DNA of 64,000 nucleotides from Kitasatospora sp. Root107 (GCF_001424875.1 NZ_LMCT01000067.1:239657-303656), one strand, 5' to 3'; shown: positions 36,869 to 45,474, counted from the first letter of the stretch. Numbers and translations are program-made. The notes: generated from the sequence alone by a model not told the origin.

Positions 36869-37939
36869 TCAGCCGAGGCGCTGCTCGATCGCCCGGAGCT
36901 TGCGCTCCAGGGTGTCCAGCGAGTCCAGCTTGGGCATCGACTGGGTGTCGTCGTCGACCGTCAGGTCGATCGTCGAGCCACCGCCGACGGCGGCCCGCGG
37001 GCGGCGGCCCGCGTTCAGCGCGGCCGGCTCCAGCGCGGACGGGCCGACCTTGGCCATCGGGTCATCCGATAGCGCAGGCTCCGAAGCGGACTGGCCGTCG
37101 CCGGAGCCCGCGGTCAGGGCGGCGACCTGGCGGCCGCCACGGCTGCGGCCGAGCACGCCGCCACTGGAGCGGGAGATCGCCTTCAGCTCGGCCCGCTCGC
37201 GCCGGTCCGCACTGCGGGCCCGGGTCTTGGCGTCCATCTTCGCCTGACGCTCCTCGCGGACCTCGTCGACCGCCTCGTCCAGGCTGCGGACGTTCTCCAG
37301 CAGCATCAGCGACCAGGCCGCGTAGGTCTCGCGCGGGGCGCGCATCCAGCGGACGATCCGGATCTGCGGCAGCGGGCGGGGCACCAGGCCCTGCTCGCGC
37401 AGCGCGGCCTTGCGGGTCTGCTTCAGCGCCCGGTCGAACAGGATCGCGGCCGAGATGGACATCCCGGAGAAGAACTCGGGAGCGCCGTCGTGGCCGCCAC
37501 CGCGCGGCGCGTGCACCCAGTTGAACCAGGCCGAGGCGATCGCGAAGACCCAGACCAGCAGGCGGGAGCCGAGCGCGGCGTCACCGTGGCTGGCCTCGCG
37601 GACGGCGAGCACCGAGCAGAACATCGCGGCGCCGTCCAGACCGAACGGGACCAGGTACTCCCAGCCGCCGGTCAGGCCGAGGTTCTCCGTACCGAAGCCG
37701 ACCAGGCCGTGGAAGGAGAGCGCGGCGGCCACGCCCGCGCAGCAGAACAGCAGGATGTACGAGGAGATGCCGTAGATCAGTTCCTTGCGGCGGCGGCGCT
37801 CCTCGGTGCGCTCCCAGGAGTCTTCGGAGGATTCGACCTTGCTGTTCTTGAACCGCAGGGCGGCCACCAGCAAGGCGGTGAACAACAGGGCTGAGCCACC
37901 TACTACGGCCCAGACCAGCTGTATGGAGGAGAAGTTCAT
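36869..37939 (-). CDS. DUF2637 domain-containing membrane protein
   Basis: A 356-residue protein. The N-terminus has four membrane helices with a WVFAIASAWFNWVHA segment typical of DUF2637; the rest is a charged cytoplasmic region (KMDAKTRARSADRRERAELK) ending in a leucine-heptad stretch (LDSLDTLERKLRAIEQRL) likely to form a coiled coil. The ATG at 37939 (MNFSSIQLV) is chosen because it starts helix 1. DUF2637 is often found in conjugative elements; this copy is chromosomal, inside the ter region. Confidence 0.83.
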   Translation of the reverse strand: MNFSSIQLVWAVVGGSALLFTALLVAALRFKNSKVESSEDSWERTEERRRRKELIYGISSYILLFCCAGVAAALSFHGLVGFGTENLGLTGGWEYLVPFGLDGAAMFCSVLAVREASHGDAALGSRLLVWVFAIASAWFNWVHAPRGGGHDGAPEFFSGMSISAAILFDRALKQTRKAALREQGLVPRPLPQIRIVRWMRAPRETYAAWSLMLLENVRSLDEAVDEVREERQAKMDAKTRARSADRRERAELKAISRSSGGVLGRSRGGRQVAALTAGSGDGQSASEPALSDDPMAKVGPSALEPAALNAGRRPRAAVGGGSTIDLTVDDDTQSMPKLDSLDTLERKLRAIEQRLG

Positions 37940-38128
37940 CGCGGCGTGGGCCTCGGCTTTCCGCAGTTCGGGGCAGCGGCGGGTGCGTCGGGCCGAGCGG
38001 CGCGTCGACGGCGCCGCGGCAGAAGGCCCGAGCGTACCCGTACGTGACGGCAGGTACACATGTGCGGCTAGACGATATCGCGTCCAGAAGGCGTGCATGC
38101 TACGGGAGGTGACTATGCATCTGCCACC

Positions 38129-38146
38129 GTGACACGGACGGTATCT
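38129..38146 (+). promoter_or_regulatory. Shared ter promoter motif, copy 1
   Basis: GTGACACGGACGGTATCT lies 72 bases before the TerD-like gene at 38218. A nearly identical sequence occurs at 39914 between the next two ter transcripts. The identical CGGACGGTA core suggests a common regulator or sigma factor. Confidence 0.45.
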
Positions 38147-38217
38147 GACGGTGACTCCGGCCCCCCGGCTGGGTAGGGGTCCGGTACGGTGGGCTGGCCG
38201 ATCTGGGGAGGGAAGCG

Positions 38218-38955
38218 ATGGTCTCGTTCTGGGATTACCTGCGCAGGGATCGTGACAGCTTCGACATCGGAGACCAGTACAAGATCACCCTGACCAAGTC
38301 CCAGCCGCAGCACGCCCTGACCGGCCCGGCGGCCACCACCGGCTACCTGTACGTCAACCTGCACTGGACCACCCGCACCGCCGAGTCCGCCGCCCCCGGC
38401 GCCTCGCTGAAGCGGCTGCTCAGCCCGCGGATCCTGCGGCCGATGGAGCCGGACAGCTACTCCCGCCCGCAGGTCAACGTCGACCTCGACCTGGCCTGCA
38501 TGTACGAACTCACCGACGGCACCAGGGGGGTGGTGCAGCCGCTCGGCAAGTACTTCGGCGACCTGCAGCGCCCGCCGTACATCAAGCTCAGCGGGGACGA
38601 CGTCTACGGGGCGCCGTCCGGCGAGACGATGTACATCAACCTGGAGAAGAAGGACCAGTTCCGGCGGCTGCTGATCTTCGTCTACATCTACGACGACACC
38701 CCGGCGTTCGACCGGACGCACGCCACCGTGACGATCGTGCCGCAGACCGGTCCCCGGCTGGAGATCGCGCTGGACCAGCGGGCGGCGACGGCCCGTTCGT
38801 GTGCGGTGGTGCTGATCGAGAACACCGGGGACGGGCAGTTGACGGTCCGTCGGGAGGTTCGGTACGTGCACGGATTCCAGTCCGACCTGGACCGGCTGTA
38901 CGGCTTCGGGATGCAGTGGCAGCGCGGCTACAAGGCGAGCACGCCGGAGTCCTGA
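38218..38955 (+). CDS. TerD-superfamily protein (divergent)
   Basis: A 245-residue protein with the TerD/TerA-like beta-sandwich pattern: ITLTKSQPQHALTG, YLYVNLHWTTR, a central VNVDLDLACMYELTDGTRG and INLEKKDQFRRLLIFVYIYDD. The acidic metal loop is reduced compared with the two standard TerD proteins. It follows a possible promoter motif at 38129. It lies convergent with the TerD-like gene at 38966. Confidence 0.8.
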   Translation: MVSFWDYLRRDRDSFDIGDQYKITLTKSQPQHALTGPAATTGYLYVNLHWTTRTAESAAPGASLKRLLSPRILRPMEPDSYSRPQVNVDLDLACMYELTDGTRGVVQPLGKYFGDLQRPPYIKLSGDDVYGAPSGETMYINLEKKDQFRRLLIFVYIYDDTPAFDRTHATVTIVPQTGPRLEIALDQRAATARSCAVVLIENTGDGQLTVRREVRYVHGFQSDLDRLYGFGMQWQRGYKASTPES

Positions 38956-38965
38956 GGCTGCTCGC

Positions 38966-39787
38966 TCAGCGCGGTTGGAACTGCGGGCCCTGCGGCGGCA
39001 GCGCGAACGGCGGCTGGTAGGCAGGGGGTTGTGGGGGGTAGCCGTACCCGGGCTGGGGCTGGGGCTGCGGCTGTGCCTGGGGCTGCTGCGGTGCCTGCTG
39101 CGGCTGGTAGGGCGGGGGCGGCGGGATCGGGCGGGGTGCGGCCGGGGTCAGGGCGTAGCTCTCCGGCTCCGGCGCGGCCGGGCTGACCGGGGTGACGGGG
39201 GTGACCGGGACCACGGTCGGCGGTGCCGAGGGCACGTGCGCGGCGTCGTCCTCGACCGTGATGCCGTAGTCGGTGGCCAGCGCGCCCAGGCCGTCCGCGT
39301 ACCCCTGGCCGATCGCGCGGAACTTCCAGCCGCCGCCCCGGCGGTACAGCTCCGCCACCACGAGGGCGGTGACCTGGCCGGCGTCGGTGCAGGAGAACTC
39401 GGCGATCGGCGCCGTACCGTTCGGCGACGCGGCGTCGTGCAGCACCACCCGCAGGTCGGTCACCGCCGGGAAGGTGCCGCCCTCGGCCGAGCCCGCCAGC
39501 ACCACCCGGTCCACGTCCGGCGGCAGCTTGCCCAGCTCCACCTCGACGGTGTCGGCGACCTCGGCGCCGCTGCGCTGCTTCGGCAGGTGGCGGACCAGTC
39601 CGGACGGATGGCGGGGCTGGTTGTAGAAGACGAAGTCGGCGTCCGTGCGGACCTTGCCGTCGGCGCCGACCAGCAGCGCCGAGGCGTCCACGTCCGGCGC
39701 ACCCGGTGCCGTCGTCCAGCGCAGCACGGCACGGACGGCGGCGGCCGTCAGCGAGATGTTGGCGCCCTTGGCCATCACGTGCGTCAT
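38966..39787 (-). CDS. TerD-like protein with long Pro/Gln-rich tail
   Basis: A 273-residue protein. Residues 1-180 are a TerD domain (MAKGANISLT, PDVDASALLVGADGKV, WKFRAIGQGYADGLGALATDYGITV). Residues 190-273 are Pro/Gln/Tyr-rich (repeated QPQ and PPQ), probably disordered. The first calcium-site region is shortened. The ATG at 39787 was chosen; the longer frame runs into the divergent promoter. Similar tailed TerD proteins occur in streptomycete ter loci. Confidence 0.85.
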   Translation of the reverse strand: MTHVMAKGANISLTAAAVRAVLRWTTAPGAPDVDASALLVGADGKVRTDADFVFYNQPRHPSGLVRHLPKQRSGAEVADTVEVELGKLPPDVDRVVLAGSAEGGTFPAVTDLRVVLHDAASPNGTAPIAEFSCTDAGQVTALVVAELYRRGGGWKFRAIGQGYADGLGALATDYGITVEDDAAHVPSAPPTVVPVTPVTPVSPAAPEPESYALTPAAPRPIPPPPPYQPQQAPQQPQAQPQPQPQPGYGYPPQPPAYQPPFALPPQGPQFQPR

Positions 39788-40122
39788 AGCGGACCATCCT
39801 GCCGGTTCCCGAGCACTGTGGACAACGCGACGGCCTGCTCCACCCACCTGCCCTCGGTCCACACCCTTCCTCCGCACCCACTCCACCGGTGCTGGACGGC
39901 GGATGCCTGCTTTGTGACGCGGACGGTAATCTTCCGAGAAATCGACGTTTCGGGTGTTCGGCATGGCCGAAATCGACCGTACGATGGCCGCTTGCGGGCG
40001 TCGGTCACCAACTCACCCGGCCCCGAAGGTCCTTCCTACCCCGCCGAGCCGTTCCGCGAACCATCGGGACGGCCCATCCGTCTATCCAGAGACAGCCCAC
40101 TCCGACCTCCCGGGAGAGCACC
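39788..40122. other. Divergent ter promoter region
   Basis: About 335 bases between the tailed TerD gene (minus) and the lyase operon (plus). It contains the shared motif at 39914 and, at about 39949-39977, TTTCGG...CCGAAA with a direct repeat of AAATCGAC, a second possible regulatory site. Confidence 0.6.
39914..39932 (+). promoter_or_regulatory. Shared ter promoter motif, copy 2
   Basis: GTGACGCGGACGGTAATCT matches the element at 38129 except for one substitution and one inserted A. It lies 127 bases from the minus-strand TerD-like start and about 190 bases before the lyase start. Confidence 0.45.
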
Positions 40123-41298
40123 TTGCGCCACTTCGGCCATCTCGCTGCAGCCGATCGCAGTCGCCTCTTCCTGGAACAGCCGGCCGAGTTCCACCGGGAC
40201 AGCCCCGCCGAGCTGCTGTCCACCGCACTGGGCGCCACCCTCTACAGCCCCGCCACCCGGAGCACGCTGCTGGCGGACGTCCGCAAGCAGGCCGCCCGTG
40301 GCGTGGTGTCGATGGTGCTCTGCCTGGAGGACGCGATAGCCGACCACGAGGTCCCGGCTGCCGAGGCCAACCTGGTCGCCCAGCTCACCGAGCTGCACGC
40401 GGCCGGCCCCGGCGACGACCTCCCGCTGCTCTTCGTCCGGGTCCGCACGCCCGAGCAGATCACCGAGCTGACCGACCGGCTCGGCCCGGCGGTCACCCTG
40501 CTGACCGGGTACGTCCTGCCGAAGTTCACCGAGGAGAGCGGCGGCCCCTTCCTGGAGGCGCTGACCGCCGCCGAGACCGCCTCCGGGCACCGGCTGTTCG
40601 CCATGCCGGTGCTGGAGTCGCCCGAGCTGGCCCACCTGGAGACCCGGCGCGAGCAGCTGTTCGGCATCGCCCGGCTGCTGGAGAAGTACCGCGACCGGGT
40701 GCTCGCCGTCCGGCTCGGGGTGACCGACCTGTGCTCCGCGTACGGGCTGCGCCGCTCGCCCGACCTGACCGCCTACGACGTGGCCCTGGTCGCGGGTGTG
40801 ATCGGCGACGTGGTGAACGTGCTCGGCCGGGCCGACGGCACCGGGCACACGGTGACCGGGCCGGTCTGGGAGTACTTCCCGGTCCAGGAGCGGATGTTCA
40901 AGCCCCAGCTGCGCCGGACCCCGTTCGCCGAGGCACACCCGCCGGCCGAGGGGCTGCGCCAGCGGATCATCGAGCACGACCTGGACGGCCTGATCCGCGA
41001 GATCGAACTCGACCGCGCCAACGGCCTGTTGGGCAAGACCTGCATCCACCCCAGCCACGTCCCGGCGGTTCACGCGCTCTCCGTGGTCACCCACGAGGAG
41101 TACTCGGACGCCCGGGACATCCTGCAGCAGCACCAGGGCGGCGGCGGGGTGCTGCGCTCGGCGTACACCAACAAGATGAACGAGGCGAAGCCGCACCGGG
41201 CCTGGGCCGAGCGGATCATGCTGCGCGCCCAGGTGTTCGGGGTGGCCCGCGAGGAGGTCAGCTTCGCCGAGCTGCTCGGCGTCTGCCTCTGCACCTGA
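40123..41298 (+). CDS. HpcH/HpaI aldolase / citrate lyase beta-like protein of the ter cluster
   Basis: A protein of about 391 residues. Patterns GVVSMVLCLEDAIAD, VRVRTPEQI, LPKFTEESGGPF and KTCIHPSHVPAVHAL match the CitE-like (beta/alpha)8 family, with the metal-binding acids in CLEDAI. No ATG suits the conserved start; TTG at 40123 with GGGAG upstream gives the N-terminus LRHFGHLAAADRSRLF. It opens an operon with the phosphoribosyltransferase fusion and HAD protein. Anantharaman, Iyer and Aravind (2012) proposed that such ter-linked genes make a nucleoside-like metabolite. Confidence 0.82.
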   Translation: MRHFGHLAAADRSRLFLEQPAEFHRDSPAELLSTALGATLYSPATRSTLLADVRKQAARGVVSMVLCLEDAIADHEVPAAEANLVAQLTELHAAGPGDDLPLLFVRVRTPEQITELTDRLGPAVTLLTGYVLPKFTEESGGPFLEALTAAETASGHRLFAMPVLESPELAHLETRREQLFGIARLLEKYRDRVLAVRLGVTDLCSAYGLRRSPDLTAYDVALVAGVIGDVVNVLGRADGTGHTVTGPVWEYFPVQERMFKPQLRRTPFAEAHPPAEGLRQRIIEHDLDGLIREIELDRANGLLGKTCIHPSHVPAVHALSVVTHEEYSDARDILQQHQGGGGVLRSAYTNKMNEAKPHRAWAERIMLRAQVFGVAREEVSFAELLGVCLCT

Positions 41299-41354
41299 GT
41301 TACCGTCGACAGTCACTGTCGACCGAGTCCGTTCGTACCGAGAAAGCAGGAGTT

Positions 41355-43805
41355 TTGGCAGTTCAGGACGCATCAGGGACGTGGACCGGCGGTTGGGTCA
41401 CCGAGCGGCTCGGTCTCCGGCTCACCGGCTCGCCCGAACTGCCGGAGCTGATCGGGCTCGCGCTGCGGGAGAACAAGAAGCGGGCCCACCTGCTGGTCTC
41501 CCAGGTGCTCGGCAAGCACGTGCCGCAGCGGCCCGCCGTGGTGCACGGCACCGGGGTGGAGCTGGGCCGCCGGGTCCGCGAGCTGCTCGGCCCGGACGCC
41601 GCCGCGAAGGCGGTGGTGCTCGGGTACGCCGAGACCGCCACCGCGCTCGGCCACAGCGTCGCCGACGGCCTCGGTGCGCCCTACCTGCACTCCACCCGAC
41701 GGCCGGTGGCCGGGGTCGCCCCGGTCGGCGGCTTCGAGGAGGAGCACTCGCACGCCACCTCGCACCTGCTGCTGCCCACCGACCCGGCCTTCCTGGCCGG
41801 GGACGGGCCGCTGGTGCTGGTGGACGACGAGTTCTCCACCGGCACCACCGTGCTCAACACCATCCGGGCGCTGCACGCCAGGCACCCGCGCTCGCACTAC
41901 GTGGTGGTCGCCCTGGTCGACCTGCGCACCCCGGCCGACCAGGCCAGGCTGACCGAGGCCGCCGCCGAGCTCGGCGCCCGCCTCGACCTGCTGGCCACCG
42001 CCACCGGCGGTGTCGAGCTGCCCGCCGACGTACTGGACCGGGCCGCCGAGCTGATCGCCGCCGCCCCTGCCCAGACCCCGCCGGACGGCCCGTCCGCACC
42101 GGTCGAGCGGGTCGACCTGCCCTGGCCCGCCGGGCTGCCCGAGGGCGGCCGGCACGGCTTCTCCACCGCCGACGCGGACCGGCTGGACGCCGCGCTGCCG
42201 GAGCTCGCGGCCCCGCTGGTCGCTCTTTTGGCCGACCGGCGGAACGTGCTGGTGCTCGGCTTCGAGGAGCTGATGTACGCGCCGCTGCGGATCGCCGGCG
42301 CGCTGGGCGAGCTGATCGGCGAGGACCGGGTCCGGTTCTCCACCACCACCCGCTCGCCGGTGCTGGCGGTCGACCACCCCGGCTACGCGATCCGGACCCG
42401 GCTGGCCTTCCCCGCCCACGACGACCCGGCCGACGGCCCGGGGGAGCGGTACGCCTACAACGTCGCGCCCGGCAACGACGCCGGGCGTCGCTTCGACGCC
42501 GTGGTGCTGGTGGTCGACCAGCCCGGCGACACCCCGGCCCTGCACGAGGGCGAGCATGCGCTGCTGCGCCAACTGAGCCGGGTCACCGACCTGGTGGTGC
42601 TCGCCGTACTGCCATCCGTTCCTTTGAGCCAGCTACCGTCTGTGAGCCCGATGAGCACTCCCGCCCCGCTGCACGGTCCTGCCTTCTCCTCCTACCCTGC
42701 CGAGGACGTGAGCTGGCTGCTCACCGACCTCTCCGAGGTCGCCCTGGAGGCGCCCACCGAGGAGCGCGAGGAGGCGGTCCAGTCCGGGGGCGCGCACTAC
42801 GCCGAGTCGCTGCCGGTCGAGTACCAGCCGAGCCCGGAGTACCAGGAGCTGTTCCAGCAGGCGCTGACCACCTCGGTGGACCGGATCGCGCTCGCCGTCG
42901 GCACGGTGGCGGAGACGCTGCACCGCGAACGCCTGGGCGCGGGAAGCGAGTTGGTGTTCGCGTCGCTGGCCAGGGCCGGTACGCCGGTCGGCATCCTGCT
43001 GCGCCGCTGGTTCGCCTTCGCGTACGGCCTGGACGCCCCGCACTACGCGGTCTCGATCATCCGCGGCAAGGGCATCGACCCGGTGGCGCTGCGCTACCTG
43101 GCCGAGCGGCACGACTCCCGCCAGGTGGTCTTCGTGGACGGCTGGACCGGAAAGGGCGCGATCACCCGGGAGTTGGCCGCCGCGCTGGAGGGCATGCCGT
43201 TCGACCCCGAGCTCGCGGTGCTCTCCGACCCGGGCGGCTGCGTGCGCACCTACGGCACCCGGGACGACTTCCTGATCCCGTCCGCCTGCCTCAACTCCAC
43301 GGTCTCCGGCCTGATTTCGCGCACCGTGCTGCGGTCCGACCTGATCGGCCCGAACGACTTCCACGGCGCCAAGTACTACCGCGAGCTGGCCGGGGCCGAC
43401 GTCTCCCGGAGCTTCGTCGAGGCGGTGGCCGGCCGATTCGCTGCTGTGCACGCCGACGCGGTCAAGGCCGCCGACGAGCTGGCCGGCACCGACCGCACCC
43501 CGGACTGGGCCGGCTGGGCCGCGATGGAGCGGATCAGCGCCGAGTACGGCATCGACAGCGTCAACCTGGTCAAGCCCGGTGTCGGCGAGACCACCCGGGT
43601 GCTGCTGCGCCGGGTGCCCTGGCGGATCCTGGCCAAGCGCGGCACCGGCGCCGACCTCGACCACGTACGTCTGCTCGCCGCCCAGCGCGGCGTGTTCGTC
43701 GAGGAGGTGGACGACCTGCCGTACTCCTGCGTCGGTCTGATCCACCCCCGTTTCAGCCGCGGCGCGACCGGCGCCGACGGCACGGCAGTCAAGGTGGAGC
43801 ACTGA
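41355..43805 (+). CDS. Fused phosphoribosyltransferase-TRSP and StiP-type phosphoribosyltransferase-PELOTA protein
   Basis: One open frame of 816 residues. Part 1 (about 1-432): a PRTase with PRPP loop LVLVDDEFSTGTT near 155 and a TRSP domain whose TTTRSP motif lies near 330. Part 2 (about 433-816): a StiP-type PRTase with loop VVFVDGWTGKGAITREL near 592 and a C-terminal PELOTA-like RNA-binding domain (about 735-805). These are normally described as separate ter-cluster proteins. Here no stop codon separates them, and the internal ATG at 42651 lacks a good ribosome site, so fusion is likely. The TTG at 41355 follows AGGAG. The gene ends one base into the next. Confidence 0.83.
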   Translation: MAVQDASGTWTGGWVTERLGLRLTGSPELPELIGLALRENKKRAHLLVSQVLGKHVPQRPAVVHGTGVELGRRVRELLGPDAAAKAVVLGYAETATALGHSVADGLGAPYLHSTRRPVAGVAPVGGFEEEHSHATSHLLLPTDPAFLAGDGPLVLVDDEFSTGTTVLNTIRALHARHPRSHYVVVALVDLRTPADQARLTEAAAELGARLDLLATATGGVELPADVLDRAAELIAAAPAQTPPDGPSAPVERVDLPWPAGLPEGGRHGFSTADADRLDAALPELAAPLVALLADRRNVLVLGFEELMYAPLRIAGALGELIGEDRVRFSTTTRSPVLAVDHPGYAIRTRLAFPAHDDPADGPGERYAYNVAPGNDAGRRFDAVVLVVDQPGDTPALHEGEHALLRQLSRVTDLVVLAVLPSVPLSQLPSVSPMSTPAPLHGPAFSSYPAEDVSWLLTDLSEVALEAPTEEREEAVQSGGAHYAESLPVEYQPSPEYQELFQQALTTSVDRIALAVGTVAETLHRERLGAGSELVFASLARAGTPVGILLRRWFAFAYGLDAPHYAVSIIRGKGIDPVALRYLAERHDSRQVVFVDGWTGKGAITRELAAALEGMPFDPELAVLSDPGGCVRTYGTRDDFLIPSACLNSTVSGLISRTVLRSDLIGPNDFHGAKYYRELAGADVSRSFVEAVAGRFAAVHADAVKAADELAGTDRTPDWAGWAAMERISAEYGIDSVNLVKPGVGETTRVLLRRVPWRILAKRGTGADLDHVRLLAAQRGVFVEEVDDLPYSCVGLIHPRFSRGATGADGTAVKVEH

Positions 43806-44689
43806 TGGACCGTCAGTTCATAGTCGCCAGCGATCTGGACCGCACCCTCATCTACTCCAACCGGGCGCTCGCCCTGGACGTCCCCGACCGGCTGGCGCCC
43901 CGGCTGCTCTCGGTCGAGGTGCACGACGGCAAGGCGCTCTCCTTCATGACCGAGCAGGCCGCCGAGCTGCTGGTCGAGCTGGTCCAGCAGGTGGTCTTCG
44001 TGCCCGCCACCACCCGGACCAGGGCCCAGTACGAGCGGGTCAACCTGCCGGGCCCGACGCCCGGTTGGGTGCCGCCGTACGCGATCTGCGCCAACGGCGG
44101 GCAGCTGCTGGTCGGCGGCGTGCCGGACAAGGAATGGCAGGGCGAGGTCAAGTCCCGCCTGAAGGAGGGTAGTTCGCCGCTGGCCGAGGTGGTCGAGCAC
44201 CTGGCGATGGCCGCCGACCCGGAGTGGACCCACAAGCGCCGGGTGGCCGACAACCTGTTCGCGTACCTGGTGGTCGAGCGGGCCATGCTGCCGGCCGGCT
44301 GGATCGAGGAGCTCACCGGCTGGTGCGCCGAGCGCGGCTGGTCGGTCTCACTGCAGGGCCGCAAGGTGTACGCGGTGCCCACCCCGCTCAGCAAGAGCTC
44401 GGCGCTGGCCGAGGTGGAGCGCCGGGTCGGTGCGGCCACCGTGCTCTCGGCCGGTGACTCGCTGCTGGACGCGGACCTGCTGCTGGCCGCCGACCACGGC
44501 TGGCGCCCGGGCCACGGCGAGCTCGCGGACGCGGGCTGGACCGGGCCCGGGGTGACCGCGCTGACCCAGATCGGGGTGGCGGCGGGCGAGGAGATCGTCC
44601 GGCAGTTCCTGGCCACGGTCGCCGCAGGCACTTCCCGAGCCCCGTCAGGGGCTCGGGGAACTGCGACGCCGACCTCAGGGGTGTCATAG
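43805..44689 (+). CDS. HAD-family phosphatase of the ter cluster
   Basis: A 294-residue Cof-like HAD hydrolase. Motif I is ASDLDRTLIYS (nucleophile Asp near 10), motif II is PATTRT near 66, the Lys is in LSKSSAL near 198, and motif IV is SAGDSLLDADLL near 217. It overlaps the upstream gene by one base behind GGAG, so it belongs to the ter biosynthetic operon and may dephosphorylate the product. The last 18 or so residues (SRAPSGARGTATPTSGVS) are encoded by a dispersed hairpin repeat. Confidence 0.86.
   Translation: MDRQFIVASDLDRTLIYSNRALALDVPDRLAPRLLSVEVHDGKALSFMTEQAAELLVELVQQVVFVPATTRTRAQYERVNLPGPTPGWVPPYAICANGGQLLVGGVPDKEWQGEVKSRLKEGSSPLAEVVEHLAMAADPEWTHKRRVADNLFAYLVVERAMLPAGWIEELTGWCAERGWSVSLQGRKVYAVPTPLSKSSALAEVERRVGAATVLSAGDSLLDADLLLAADHGWRPGHGELADAGWTGPGVTALTQIGVAAGEEIVRQFLATVAAGTSRAPSGARGTATPTSGVS
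44634..44678 (+). repeat. Dispersed repeat, copy 3, forming the HAD gene 3' end
   Basis: CCCGAGCCCC-GTCA-GGGGCTCGGG is a perfect 10-bp hairpin. From 44645 it continues TCAGGGGCTCGGGGAACTGC as in the copies at 18122 and 25582 for about 34 bases. The HAD reading frame passes through it before its stop, so it may serve as both coding sequence and terminator. Confidence 0.72.
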
Positions 44690-44729
44690 CCGCCTGTACG
44701 GCTTCATGGGAACTGCCCGATCCGTCTAC

Positions 44730-44942
44730 TCAGCCGCAGCAACCCCCGCCGCAGCAGCCTCCGCCGCCCGAAGGCTGCTGCGGGGCGCTGCCGGCGGCGC
44801 CTGTCACCGCGACGGCGGAGAGCAGCTTGACGGTGTCGGTGTGCCCCTGCGGGCAGAGGGCCGGGTCGCCGGCCTGGGCCATGGCGCGGCGGAGTTCGAA
44901 CGTGGCGCCGCAGGTGCGGCAGCGGAAGTCGTAGCGAGGCAT
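44730..44942 (-). CDS. FmdB-family zinc ribbon protein
   Basis: A 70-residue protein. The N-terminal MPRYDFRCRTCGATFELRRAMAQ with CxxC, then CPQGH, is the FmdB putative regulatory zinc ribbon. The tail is Gly/Cys-rich (GGGGCCGGGCCG), giving four more cysteines. Function of the family is not established. Confidence 0.87.
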   Translation of the reverse strand: MPRYDFRCRTCGATFELRRAMAQAGDPALCPQGHTDTVKLLSAVAVTGAAGSAPQQPSGGGGCCGGGCCG

Positions 44943-44969
44943 GCCCGCAGCGTACCCAGTGTCGGCCGG

Positions 44970-45008
44970 ACTTGGCGTCAGTACTTGGCCTCAGTACTTG
45001 GCGTCAGT
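44970..45008. repeat. Three-copy tandem 13-mer
   Basis: ACTTGGCGTCAGT, ACTTGGCCTCAGT and ACTTGGCGTCAGT follow directly, ending in the stop region of the DUF4442 gene. The third copy contains that gene's last codons in antisense, so the array may have grown from the gene end. Confidence 0.8.
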
Positions 45009-45474
45009 CGGACTTGCGCTTCTCCCGGATGTACACCTGCTTGCGCAGCTGGGCGACCACCGAGCCGTCCGCCGCCAGCACCTCGGTGTGGAACCAGACC
45101 AGCGCCTTCTTGCCGTCCGCCGTGAGCTCGCGGATCTCGGTCAGCCGGTCCTCGGTGAGCACGAACTCGGCGAAGACGTCGCCGCGCCCGGGGGAGACGA
45201 AGTCGATCTCGGCGGCGGCGTCCCAGACCACGTAGCCCGGGCCGAGGTTCTGCATCACCAGCAGCATCCAGAACGGGTCGGTCATCGCGAAGATCGAGCC
45301 GCCGAAGTGGGTGCCGACCCAGTTCCGGTTGAACCAGCGCAGCCGCAGCCGGACCTTCGCGGAGCGGAAGTCCGGCGAGACCGCGAGGACCCGGATGCCC
45401 GCGAACAGGAACGGTGGCCAGAGGTTGATGCCGCGCCGGAAGGTGGTGGCGCTCAGGGTGCGCTTGCGTGCCAT
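45004..45474 (-). CDS. DUF4442 hotdog-fold protein (thioesterase-like)
   Basis: A 156-residue protein. FAGIRVLAVSPDFRSAKVRLRLRWFNRNWVGTHFGGSIFAMTDPFW is the DUF4442 signature, with the hotdog helix containing GTHFGGS. These proteins resemble acyl-CoA thioesterases and sometimes act in acetyl-amino acid or lipid metabolism. It ends inside the tandem 13-mer array. A single transcript with the FmdB gene is possible, as both are minus-strand and 61 bases apart. Confidence 0.85.
   Translation of the reverse strand: MARKRTLSATTFRRGINLWPPFLFAGIRVLAVSPDFRSAKVRLRLRWFNRNWVGTHFGGSIFAMTDPFWMLLVMQNLGPGYVVWDAAAEIDFVSPGRGDVFAEFVLTEDRLTEIRELTADGKKALVWFHTEVLAADGSVVAQLRKQVYIREKRKSD

Noticed and set aside
39954..41354. 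Open frame running through from 39954 into the phosphoribosyltransferase gene
   Set aside because: This part is Arg/Pro/Gly-rich, out of phase with the CitE-like gene that fills the region, and has no domain; only the part from 41355 is real.
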